A stretch of 64,000 bases of DNA, taken from positions 32,506,042-32,570,041 of the forward strand of contig CM060734.1 of NCBI GenBank assembly GCA_030704615.1. Direction: 5' to 3'. Source of the DNA: Takakia lepidozioides (taxonomy: Eukaryota > Streptophyta > Takakiopsida > Takakiales > Takakiaceae). A program made the position numbers and the translations under genes. Below the pieces are notes generated by a model. The model was not told where the DNA came from, searched no databases, and saw only the letters and a program-made list of their open reading frames with translations. Positions 36,201 to 47,100 of this stretch are shown here, piece after piece. Position 1 is the stretch's first letter, and each line of letters begins with the position of its first letter.

Positions 36201-39200
36201 TGCTCTAAATGGTAATGAAATGATGAATGGTCACACTGCAGGGGAAGTGGATCCTGGTCACTCGGGTATTATAGATGCTGCTAATCAAGAAGGAGCTAAG
36301 AGAACTTATACTTGGCCCAGCAATCAAAGCAGAGTCCAATCAGACTTGGCTAGCTCTCTTCCAAGTCAACCTGATATCAAAGTGATGAAAAAGGTTGGTA
36401 ACATGTGCCATGATCATCATATACATGGGCAGCCAGTTTGCTCTCAAAATCCAGCATATGGTGCCAAATCACAAAGCATTCAGACGACACTGGAGAGTAA
36501 TGTTGATAGACTAGGTTCATTGGAGGCTGGTAGCTATAAAGATGGGGAAGTTAATAAGGCCGTGGCTACCTCAGTCTTATCTGGCACAACTACAGAAGTC
36601 GAACCAGATGTGGCTGGTTCTCGATCACATGGCAGGATGATTGAAGAAGTAGAACAGACAGTTGAAGGGAAGGATAGCAAGTCAACTATTTCGGAGAAAG
36701 CAGTTGATAGTACACCTGATCAAGGTACAGTGGGGAGCTCAGTGGGTGCATGCAACGATGTCAGTAAAGGACAAATAAAATATAAGGAGAGTAGGGAGAT
36801 CTTTTCTGGAACTGAATCACTGGTGCCTTCATCTATTGATCGAAACGGGTGTGAAGCAGAAGGAAATCAAGGGGCTGACAGTGGAAGAGAAACACAGGTG
36901 GGTGTATCCAAAAGTTATTCTGGAAAAATTGGTACTGGTAAAGAGGCTTCTGTTGCTGCAGGAAAAATTGAAGGGCGCCATGCATGCGACAGGACACCCA
37001 TGAATGGAAATGCAAAACTTCGTGACTCATCTCAAAATCAAAATGTGCTGGCAGAAGAATGGCGCCTGACTGGCAACAGTTTTTTTGCAAAAGGGGAAAC
37101 AGAAAGAGCTGAACAGAGCTACACCACCAGTCTCAAGTATATGGCAGAGAATCCGGCTACCCTCTCAAATAGAGCTATGTGTCGATTGAAGCTGAAAAAA
37201 TACAAGGATGCAGAGGAGGATGCTTCAAAAGCTATCTCAATAGACAGAGGCTTTCACAAGGCTTATTTCCGGCGGGGTCTAGCACGTCGGGCCTTGGGAA
37301 GGCTTGAAGGGGCAAGGGCAGACTTCAAAGTGAGTTGTCAGCACTGTCCATGGTGTTACACTGCCATAATGATAGCATAACCAGCACTCTTATTGACAAG
37401 GGTTTGCCAAACAAGCACTTCTGTCATTCTGTATGCATTTGTGTGCCGATTCAAGTTCTGCAGTTTCAACTAGAATTCCTTGTAGAAGGGTGGATATTGT
37501 GTTGGGAACTGGAGGTGGGAATTCATGTCTCTGGCAGGGACCTGGATTGCCATGGTGCTTTGAGGGTTCCACAGCTGTAGCAATGCTTTTCCCAGGAGAG
37601 TCTTTTTCATGAGTAAACTACTCCATTGGAAGGATTTGCAAGGGTTGTGAAAAATCTCATGACATGATCCCATATACACTGAGGAAGCTCAAAGGCAGAA
37701 CCCATTCCATGGGTATGGGATATTCTTAAATGGTCCAGGCCGAGTTGGCCCTTCGTTACAGTACGGTTATAGGGTGTAGGCTATGTGTCACTAGTCACTG
37801 TCACAAAAGATGGAACTGTCAGTGCAACAACAAGCATCTGGAGTTCTCAAAGTATTTGTAGGCTTTCTGCTCGTCAGAAGTTGCAGCAACTAAAATGTTT
37901 TACACAACTTCTGAAATGAGTGGAGTTTCCATCTATTCTTCAAGTTGTAACCCTGAATTCCTAGACCATCCAGCTGTGAAGAAATATGGTCAGAAATTTG
38001 ATTTTTCAAGTTAGGTTTTCTGCAGCTCGTTCTTGCTGCCTCACCAGGGGATAGACATGTGCTTGCTGAACTGGAGTCCATAGAGGCTGAGATAGAGGAG
38101 ACAAGATATTTACCTATGCGAGTGGGCCCTATGATCTTTGAAGAAGTTGAGGACGTGGACAGCTTGCCAACTGCTCCAGTTCCTCGAGAAGACAAGAAAG
38201 TCTCAGTGGAAAGGTGTCATAATGAACAGCCAGTAGGTACTGCCACACTCAAGGCAAATATAGTTGGACAAAATTGTGAAAGGCCCCACACTGAGAGCAA
38301 AGGGGAGCTGGCACCCCAACACCCTGACGTCAGCAGAGAAAGCGATTCAGATTTGAAACACACCAGTGTGACAAGGAAGGATAGCCAGCTACTTCCTACC
38401 TCTGAACTTGAGACAAGAATGCGAACTTCCAAGGCGCCTGGGGAGGAGTGTGAGGGGATTGCCGATGCAGCATCCAATAGCCTGCCAGAGGAGGAAATTC
38501 GAGGATCTGCAACAGGTGATCTACCATCCACAGAACATACAGGTGGGAGCCAATCGTCTGTCAGCGAGTGCATGTCCAATGTTCATGATGTTTCACCTGA
38601 AGAGAGAAATGAAATAGAGCAGCAGGCCGAAGAAGAGAAGCGAAAAGGGAACACTTGCTTTAGGAAGGGTCAATATACATTGGCAGTGGACTGCTACAGC
38701 AGGAGTCTTGCTCTACACCCCACTGGAGCAGCAGTTCTCGCTAACAGAGCTCTTTGTTACATACAGGTCTGTATCCTCAGCTGCTCTTAATACACTGCTT
38801 CACTTGTGCACATTTGAGGTCTTACCGCACCAGTGTTGAGGTTGTGTTGTATCATCAGCTGCCCTAACATGCAGTTTGGTTGAGCAGTTTTGAGATCCTA
38901 ATGAAACCAGTCCAAACTGGAGTTATATTCTTTAGAAATATCCCTAGTCACAGGCTCTTAATGTGATAGAACTCTGATGTTAGCATCTGTTTGATGTTGG
39001 TGACACAGCTACGGGAGTTTCAGAAAGCAGTGGAGGACAGCTCACTCGCTATAAGGATGGCACCGGGTTACACAAAGGCCTATCATAGGAGAGGAACGGC
39101 CCTCTATAGTCTTGGCGACCTGCGAGGTGCTCTGCATGACTACCAGGTTGGTGACCAGCTGATACTTGTTTCAATTTGGTCAACATGTGTGAGTCAAAGG

Positions 39201-40315
39201 AGGTTGCATATTGGATTTGTGAGCAGCTGTCATGTATGTGGAAGCCTGGGCATATCTGTCAAGTTTCCTTCTTCTGGGCTTCTGAGTAAACATATCACCA
39301 GGGTAATTTGCATGAAGTTCCAATTTACATATTGATCATCTTATGTGTACTAATATGTGCTCTACTCATTTCCCTTGTCATTCAGATAGTAGCAGTATTC
39401 GAACCTAGTGATAAGAAGCTACAAAAAGACATTGAGGAGCTTGAGAAAGCTATAGCTCAGGAAAGTCTGAAGCCCAAGGCAAATGCTGACAACTCAAACA
39501 TGCAGCCGATCCTTATAGCTGAACCTGCACCTGACGGTGCTTTTATGAAACCGGTAAAGACAACCATATACCGCACCCAAGAAACCTCAGCTGTAAATGA
39601 ATGTGACACAGCTGCAGATCCAAATGCCAATCTGAAGCCAGTTGAACAGCCAAAAGATGCTGCAACCCGGGTCACATCAAATGGCTCCCCTGCTTATGGT
39701 GGGAAAAATAGAACGATTAAGAATTCTAAGGGCTTACCACGTACACCTACTACTGCATTGGAGTTTGAGAGGGTGTGCTTATATTTACGAGAGCAGCCAG
39801 AGGTGCTGCGAGAGTGTGTGAAATCCATAGAGGTGGACAAGTACCCAGCTCTCTTCAAGGAGTCACTTAGTCCTGGAATCGTACGCAGTTTTGTTGACGT
39901 TTTGAGAAAAGGTTTCATGCCTAATGATGCAGTGGTACGTCTCTGGTTCTCTTCCTTTCCCTCCTTTTCCTCCTTTCCTTCCTTGATTGTTTCATGATGG
40001 AGGAGCAAGTTTGGCTTAGGTCTCAACTAGGGTGAATTCTTTCTGGGGGTGGTGAGTTCTCTAGACAAAATCTGGAAGGCCGGAATAAACTAGAATTCCA
40101 TTTCCCAATAAGTGAGCTATTACATGTTGTATTGGCAGGGGGCTCTTGGGGTTCTGGAAGGGTTGGCAAAGGTCAAGAGATTTGCACTTACCTTAATGCT
40201 TTTGTCACATTCGGAAAAGCAAGGGTTTGAAACGATTTTCTATTGGCTGGAGTGGTCAAGCGATGTTCCCTCAGAGAGAGTTATGGAACTAAAATCAAGG
40301 TATCAGCTCAGCTGA
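30238..40315 (+). CDS. SPAG1/RPAP3-like TPR co-chaperone
   Basis: Predicted 1310-aa HSP90/HSP70 adaptor. Exons: 30238-30320, 30816-30878, 31667-31759, 31973-32030, 32258-32318, 33192-33337, 33457-33560, 33767-33854, 34406-34507, 34958-35026, 35209-35269, 35930-37329, 38026-38766, 39009-39146, 39386-39934, 40139-40315; phases agree. The N-terminus has FLKNFDSW; three TPR blocks follow (about 218-330, 684-776, 968-1069) with carboxylate-clamp-like patterns (KGNDLF, GNSFF, KGNTCF; NRAA/NRAM/NRAL). The C-terminus (about 1185-1310) matches the RPAP3 monad-binding domain. Three TPR blocks plus this domain resemble animal SPAG1, a dynein-arm assembly factor; RPAP3 of the R2TP complex normally has two. 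A long charged insert separates TPR blocks 1 and 2. Exon 7 appears to end at a GC donor (AAAG|GCAATT), the least certain junction. Confidence 0.8.
30884..30908. repeat. (CT)n microsatellite in intron 2 of the SPAG1/RPAP3-like gene
   Basis: About 25 bp of CT dinucleotides directly after exon 2; a second shorter tract lies near 31005-31030. Confidence 0.85.
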
Positions 40316-42455
40316 AGCGACCATAGCGTGACTTTCATACACAGCTTTTCATCATTCTTCTCTAAAACAGAGGCACTGGGAAGTACATTTTTGCCACATC
40401 ATCACACGGCATGTGGAACTACAAATTCAGTGGAGAAAAAGGGGTTGTTCTCCTTGCAGCAATTTAATCTAGTTTCTCATACTCTGGTCATTGTTCACAG
40501 CTTGAAACCTTGCATCACCTACATGACATTCCTTTGTATAGTATTTGACCTTTCCATGTAAGGAAGATACCAAAACTGCCTTTCTAGCTCCCTCTTCTCC
40601 AATCATAGCATGGTCTGGTATGAGCCCCGGCAACCCTTTTCTCAAAACTTGGAATATGCATCTTAAGTGACATGATCAAGAATTATAAGGTTCTGGTCCG
40701 GTTACCAATATGCGTCGTTGTTCATCGGATGCTTTGGGCCGAAAGTTGGCGTACATAAACCTGACCTCCGTTAATAAGTATCTGTAAACTAGACTGTCAG
40801 ATTATGAACCAGGCAATACCATTGGTCTCATGTGACAGTCAGAGTATCAGGTGTAGTACACTGACGACAGTGGTGCATAGTTGGTTGATGTAAAGCAAAC
40901 TTCGCTGTCGCAAATTTACGGCAACATTCTTCTCAACCCAACTCAACATGTAGACCTATTTCTCTTAAAGGGTTTGGCAGATTGATGTTCTCCAAATCCG
41001 TAATTTGGGGTACTAATCTGATGCCTTTACCCACGAATCTGCTTTCAGTAGATTTGGAATCCGCCAAAGTCCGGGTACTGCTGGATCTGGATGCAGTGGG
41101 TCCACCCGTGAGGTAGTCCTTTATACTCTCCAAGGTTCCTAGACCAAAGATGTGTTTCTGTCCGGGTACTCCTATAACTACTTTCCTCTTCCCATCATAG
41201 AGGGGCCTGTGCACTCAGTTCTGGGTTGTAGCTGCAATCAGTTTGTCAGTGTCAGAGACAGCAAAAATAGCTGGGAGAGCACAAAAAAGTGAGCATGCCT
41301 AGTACACTAGCCCCGATGATTGAAGCCTGCAGGGCAATCAATAAATTCACAGTTTTTCACAGTGTCTCACTAGCGCTCCTCAAACTCATAATGCTTGCCT
41401 CTGTACCACTCTGGACGATTTTTTTCTTTTCGAGTTTCTTTATCTGAGAGTCGTCGGAAGTCATAACCAATGGGCTCAAGTCTCATCAGTATGGAACAGG
41501 CAGTGTAATGAGGAGGACGATACACGATGCTAGGTTACCATCAAAGGCCAAGGGCATTCGTCTATGAGAAGGTCTTACATCGTAGGTCCACCCATGTTTG
41601 TTGGATGGTGGTGGAAGTGTCATTCCTTCCCCAGACAACAAGCTTGAGGATGTCTAGTCTGGTTGGCTCACAGTGAGACACAAAAATATGTGCAAACTGC
41701 AAACCTAATTACGTAGGAGATGACTGTCACATGTTTGAGCGGCGTGGTTTCACGTTTCAAGTTTCAACTTTCTCCTCAGCAGTATAACAAGCCAGCAGGC
41801 GTGCCTGAGGGGCCCAGCGAAGAGAGAAGGGAGGGTTTATGTGGGGTCGGGGAGGACAAAGCCCTCGACATTCTAATGGAAAGCTGTGCTAGAAAATTAA
41901 ACGAGTGTTGGGATGCGAGCTTCCATCTACTATAATAAGGTAGTGTGATCATACATGCAGCTTTGCAACTGGAAGGAGGCAATTTCATAACCCCACGACA
42001 ATCATCTAGTTCGCAACTTTTACCCGCTCCAAGAACTTGGCAGACATGGTTGCAGGCATAGAAAAACCCCGCAAATGAGCCTGTCGAGCTGTGAAGTAAG
42101 GTTGAGGAGCACGTGATGTGGGAGGTGCAGCAGCCCGGCGCTTGTTCGGGGCCATGACGGTGGCAGCGTCCACCGACCTCATGACCTTCTTCGCACCTCA
42201 TGCCCGCCTGCATGATTGTGTGAATGAACTCTTGTGTGCACGAGCACGTCACATGTAGAAGCGGAGGGCGAGGCAGGCATGCACAGCTCACATCCTCCAG
42301 AGACCCAACCTTTGACCACGACCTGCCTCAACGGAGCTGGCCTCTCTTGTTGGTCCTCACCAGGGGGGCCAACAAAGGGGGGTGCTACTGCTTTCATAAC
42401 TTAGGTAGAAGGTAAAAGGTACAAGATGATTGAATTTTATTGGAAATTTTCCAGT
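40316..42455. other. Spacer with unassigned frames
   Basis: The first part is probably the 3' UTR of the SPAG1/RPAP3-like gene. A 93-aa minus frame (41214-40933) and a Cys-rich 171-aa minus frame (42291-41776) are open but show no domain that I know, no intron signals and no neighbouring partner. I regard them as unproven. Confidence 0.4.
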
Positions 42456-42529
42456 GTCTGGGTGGTGCAGTTGGTCATCACGCTGGTCTCACACACTAGA
42501 GGTCCTCGGTTCAAACCCGGGCTCAGACA
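42456..42529 (+). tRNA. tRNA-Val(CAC)-like sequence (gene or SINE head)
   Basis: 74 nt fold as a cloverleaf: acceptor GTCTGGG/CTCAGAC plus A73; anticodon stem CTGGT/ACTAG with loop CTCACAC and anticodon CAC at 42490-42492; T stem CTCGG/CCGGG with one G-T pair. A box TGGTGCAGTTGG and B box GGTTCAAACCC are present. It closely follows plant tRNA-Val(CAC), but the T loop reads TTCAAAC instead of TTCGAAC. No T-run terminator follows closely. The 3' flank ends in poly-T and A-rich sequence about 150 bp on, as in a tRNA-derived SINE. Either reading is possible. Confidence 0.6.
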
Positions 42530-42689
42530 TCGCCTTGCAGACCGAAGCTAGCCTTCTTCTTGCTGGAGAAGGCCTTGCTCTTGCCTTTTTTTTTTCCTCT
42601 ATGTACCTTGAGGCAATTTTGCCCTCTTTATATAAAGTTTAAGGGTGCCGCTCCCTTTCATTTTTTTCAAAAAAGAATATGAGCTACGA

Positions 42690-43345
42690 CCGGGTCCCAT
42701 AAAGTAGTACATTAGGGGTTATTAGGCATGTTTGGAAAGAACAAAGGGGGTTGCTGGTGGTTTCATATCGTAGTATAGGGGCCATTTCGACACAAATTTT
42801 AATATTTCAAAGATTGTTGAAAATTTTGGAAATTGATTTTGTGAAATTAAATAACTTTGTGAATGATAATAAAGAATCTCTGGGAATATTCCATATGTCG
42901 AAATGGAATTCTCAAAATAAAATATATATTTGACAGATGACTGTCGATCTTCAAGGTTGCCAAGGTACTACGATAAGTTAGGGATTGATAATGTCTGAAG
43001 AAAAAATGTCTGATTGATAATGTTTGAAGAAAAAAGAAGAAAAAAGAGGTTACGGCCGCTTTCAATCAAGTGGTACATTAGGTTAATCCGGTGTTTGATA
43101 CAATTGTTTGCAAAAGATAAGGGGTGCGACCGGTTTGTACATTAGGGGTCAATCCGGTAGGACCGAAAAAAGGCATACAGTTTCGATACATTGGGGGTTG
43201 AGGGTCTTTTACAATTGTTTGACAAAAAGAGGAGCCACCGGCTGTCAAAGAGACGATAGTACACTTAGGGGGTCTGGCAGGAGGTTTTTGTTTTTACCCA
43301 GTAAACTGTTCAAAGGCTTGACTGCAAACGATTGGGGTCAATGAT
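42690..43345 (+). repeat. Degenerate repeats containing TACATTAGGGGT
   Basis: The phrase TACATTAGG(GGT), often followed by AATCCGGT and ACAATTGTTTG, recurs near 42708, 43074, 43137, 43189 and 43261 with variable spacing. This suggests a decayed tandem or nested repeat. There is no coding capacity. Confidence 0.5.
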
Positions 43346-43379
43346 CTGCACAACAAAATAGGCAGAAGCACCCGACAGA

Positions 43380-44140
43380 TGGGCGGGTGAAAGCTAGCGT
43401 AGCCCGGACGAAGAGGGGGGAGGCCAGGTACCATGACAGCGGAACAGTGCGCGTAGGTGTGGCTGCTTTCTCTCTTGTCTGTCTCTCTCTCTCTCGGTCC
43501 CTCCCTCCCTCCACGCTCCTTCTTGCTTGCCCTAGCCACGCTTCACTCCAACCAAACTCTGCCTCGTGGCCCCCGGTCGGTGCTATGCTTAAGTTGCACA
43601 GAAATTTTCGCTGCGTAGATCAGGCTAGGTGAGTGCCCGGGGGGAAAGACGTGGGGGGTACATTACATCGCAGGAATTGTGATAGCCGGCGTAGGCTTCA
43701 CAAGTTGGGAGAGAAATGGTAGGGATCTACAATGGCCATGCGGTACTAACGGTGCCGCATCAGGATTAACATGTGTAGCCGGTGTGGCTGCGTGTGAGGT
43801 TGGATGTCGAAGGCCCGCTTCGTGTGTTTGGGCCATGCTTCATATATCCTCCTCTTTTGTGAGGCTTGATTAATTTGTTGTGCAACGCCTGGCACATTCA
43901 AGGTTATTGCAATGTACTGTCGGCATGCTTGGGAGAGGAAGATCGAGGTCTGAGGATGATATAATGCGTTATCAGGGGATACCCGCGATGTGCATTCTTT
44001 GACGCAAGCAGGCGATGGCTGGTCTCCTTGGGCGCTAGTACGCTATATGTAGAAAGATCGTGCCACGAAGTTACGTTTGTGTCAGAGAACAGATTTGTCT
44101 TGTATTCGCATAGATCGAGCAACACAAAGGAGGTTCGGCT
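43380..44140 (+). promoter_or_regulatory. Promoter and 5' UTR of the dynamin gene, probable leader intron
   Basis: A CT/CCT-rich tract at 43465-43525 is typical of plant core promoters and leaders. A consensus donor TAG|GTGAGT at 43629 and an acceptor CATAG ending at 44113 would form a 5' UTR intron, joining a short leader to the ATG at 44141. This is inferred from splice signals only. Confidence 0.45.
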
Positions 44141-47100
44141 ATGGCTGCGATCAAAGCAGCTCAGGAAAGATTCTCTGGTGCCATGGAAAGTTTGATTTTA
44201 CTTGCAGATTCAATGCAGCAGGCTGCAGCTTTGCTGTCAGATGAGGATAATGAAGACACTCAAAAACATGCCACCTCCTTTCTGAGTGTTGTTGCTGCGG
44301 GGAATGTGGTACGTGATCATGGTTACATACCTCTCTTTCTTCTGCGGATGTCCATCCACTATCTTTCCAGGCCAATCCATGGGGTTGGAGTGGCAGATCC
44401 TTCAGGTTTGCGTCGGTGAATTTGGGGAAAGTCAGAAGTGTTTTGTGCAGAGTTGGTCACATTGCTTCGTGGCAGATCAGTAAGGACGAAGTCAAAGGAT
44501 CTCGCCTCTTTATGTATATCGCAACGCGTAGTAATATAGAGACACTGCTGGAAGCGACTTCCAGTCCTCACAAATGCAACTACGGTAACAGTCTGGTGTA
44601 TACGCAAGGTAGCAAGAAAGAGAAGCCAAGAGCGTGAATATTTGCAGGGTATCAGTCTCTCAGTCCTCTTTTAAATCTCTGAAGTAACGGCCTGCAATTG
44701 TTCTCAGGGTGCGGGGAAGTCAGCAGTGCTGAACAGCCTCATTGGTCATCCTGTACTGGTATGTGGCTTGCTGTCATTCAATCCTTTTCTAGATACTTAA
44801 AAGTCATGCTCAGTCCATGGCGTTGTGACAATGGTCTATCTCCTGTGGTCTGGCCTTCAACAACTTCTTCTTCAAGAATTGTCCAGCTGTTAGTATCGCC
44901 AGTAGGAGAGCTAGGGACTTTGAAAGCAGAAGAGCATCTTGTACTTCTGAAATATAGGTTCTGGAAATGTGATGTGTGGTATTGGTGATTTGAAGCAAAA
45001 TATAAAGAATGGACATTCCAGTCTCTGGTAGATGGACGCTTTCTGATAGCTTTTCTACATATACTAAAGGATTTCGATGTGTATGAAACGTTCAGTTGGA
45101 CTCTTTTGGATGATTTTCTTCTGTGTGGGTGCATGTTATGCTAACTCAGACCTACACCACATTTTTGGATTTTGCAACATATTTGAGCTTTGGGGAAGTG
45201 TTCAGCTAATCCAATTTTCTAGCTTTAAAATTAGGTTAAAGTGTGTGGATGTACTAAGGTTAAATTCTTCTCCATGGCACTTGCACAGCCAACAGGAGAA
45301 AATGGTGCAACTCGCGCACCCATTGTTATTGAAATGGAGCGAGGCAGTTCTGGTAGCAGCCAGGGGTTGTCTGTGGTACTTGAAGGAAGAACGGCGAATG
45401 TCTCTGCTAGTAAGTTGTTTGACATGTAGAAACCTGGACGATGACTTCAGTCTAGTGAATGGTGATGATCATGGTATTATATCACTGTGCTTGCAGTGTA
45501 TGCCACGATTTTATTACAAGGCCTTAGGATTCTTTGGAACTTCCCTTTTCATCACGCTTGTGTTCCAGGTTGTCACCGCTGGCTTGACATTTCTGGCCCA
45601 TCAGCCTTACCTCAATTTGCAAAATCCTGACTCTTTTCTTTAGTACTATAAATGCAAAGGGCTTGCAAGGCCACTGTGGCACTGTATCTGTACTTATGTT
45701 CCTTTGTCTTACTTTGCGCAAAAATTCTCCTACAGGTGATGTTCGCCATTCACTTCAAGGAAGATTGAAAAATTGGGCACCTTCTTCTGCAAGGAATGGT
45801 AGACCTGATGGGATCCATCTTGTGCTCCGTTCTGGTACAGGTGTGTCCTTGTGAAACTCTGAAGTTTCCAAATATAGCTGTACTACGTCATTGAGAGCAG
45901 GATTTGGTGGGAACCTTAATGATGCTAGATACAAAATATCACTAGTTGCCATGAGGCAGTATAGAGTGACGGCAAAGTTGAGTGTTCTAAATAGGAGGTA
46001 CGATTTTCATTGGCTCTGAACTGTGTTGTTTTGTGGGATGATTGATTGCGATTTCTTATGGATTGTGCAGCCCCACCATTGAAGTTAATTGATCTCCCTG
46101 GACTCGATTCACGGACATCATCAGATGAATCGCCTGTTAGTAACTTGCCCAGCACATTAAATTTTATTTCACCTTTTCATTCTAATGATGTAAAGCTCAG
46201 ATGATATTGGTTAGGTCATGTATGTGTGAGGACTCCTGACATCTTGCAATAAGTTGAGGCTCACAATTTTGTGTGCATACTGGTGGGGGAGGCTACATAT
46301 ATATCCACATTTTAGTTAGCTCAAGCTCATCCTTTGTTCCTTCCTGCTCTTCGATATGCAGGTGCATGATTTTGCTGAGAATAATGATGCTGTACTCCTG
46401 GTTGTAATACCAGCAGCTTCTGCCCGTGATATTTCTGCCTCTCGAGCTTTGAAATTGGCTCAGGACCTGGATCCTGAGGGTAAGCTTATGTGTAATTTTG
46501 AGTCATCGATCTCTCCGGGACATATTTGGTATATTGAACCCAGGTTTGGAGAAAATGGTGGAAGCAACTTGAACAATCATTTGGAGTGTCTCTGGTATGG
46601 AACTGTACTGTAGAATGCTTGCTGTTTCTAGTTGGATCACATGAAGCACTGTAAATGACAGCAGTTTGGGATGTCTACAGGGACAAGGACCGTTGGCGTA
46701 ATTAGTAAAGTAGATCAGGCGGCATCAGATCCAAGGAGCCTAGCTGCTGTGCAAGCTCTCCTTTCAGGGCAAGGTCCATCTATTACATTGGATATTCCGT
46801 GGGTGGCGTTGATTGGCCAGTCAGTTTCAATTGCATCAGCACATGCTGGGACTGTTAGTGCCGAAGACTCTTTGGAAACAGCTTGGAGGGCAGAGATGGA
46901 AAGTTTGAAATCAATATTGGGTGGGGCATCAGTAACAAAGCTTGGAAGGATTGCCCTTGTTGAAACACTTACTCGGCAGATTCAAAAGAGGCTGAAACAG
47001 CGCCTTCCAAATCTTCTAGCTGGGTAAGTGGCTGCTTGTCTTCCTTCTATGGAGAGAGTAAGCCTTTGATGAGCATGACTTAGTGTTCGCTAAATGAATA

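Noticed and set aside
40933-41214. 93-aa minus frame as a gene
   Set aside because: No motif recognised and no supporting neighbours; could be transposon debris but nothing shows it.
41776-42291. 171-aa cysteine-rich minus frame as a gene
   Set aside because: No known cysteine framework, no signal peptide and no splice or promoter context; likely a chance open frame.
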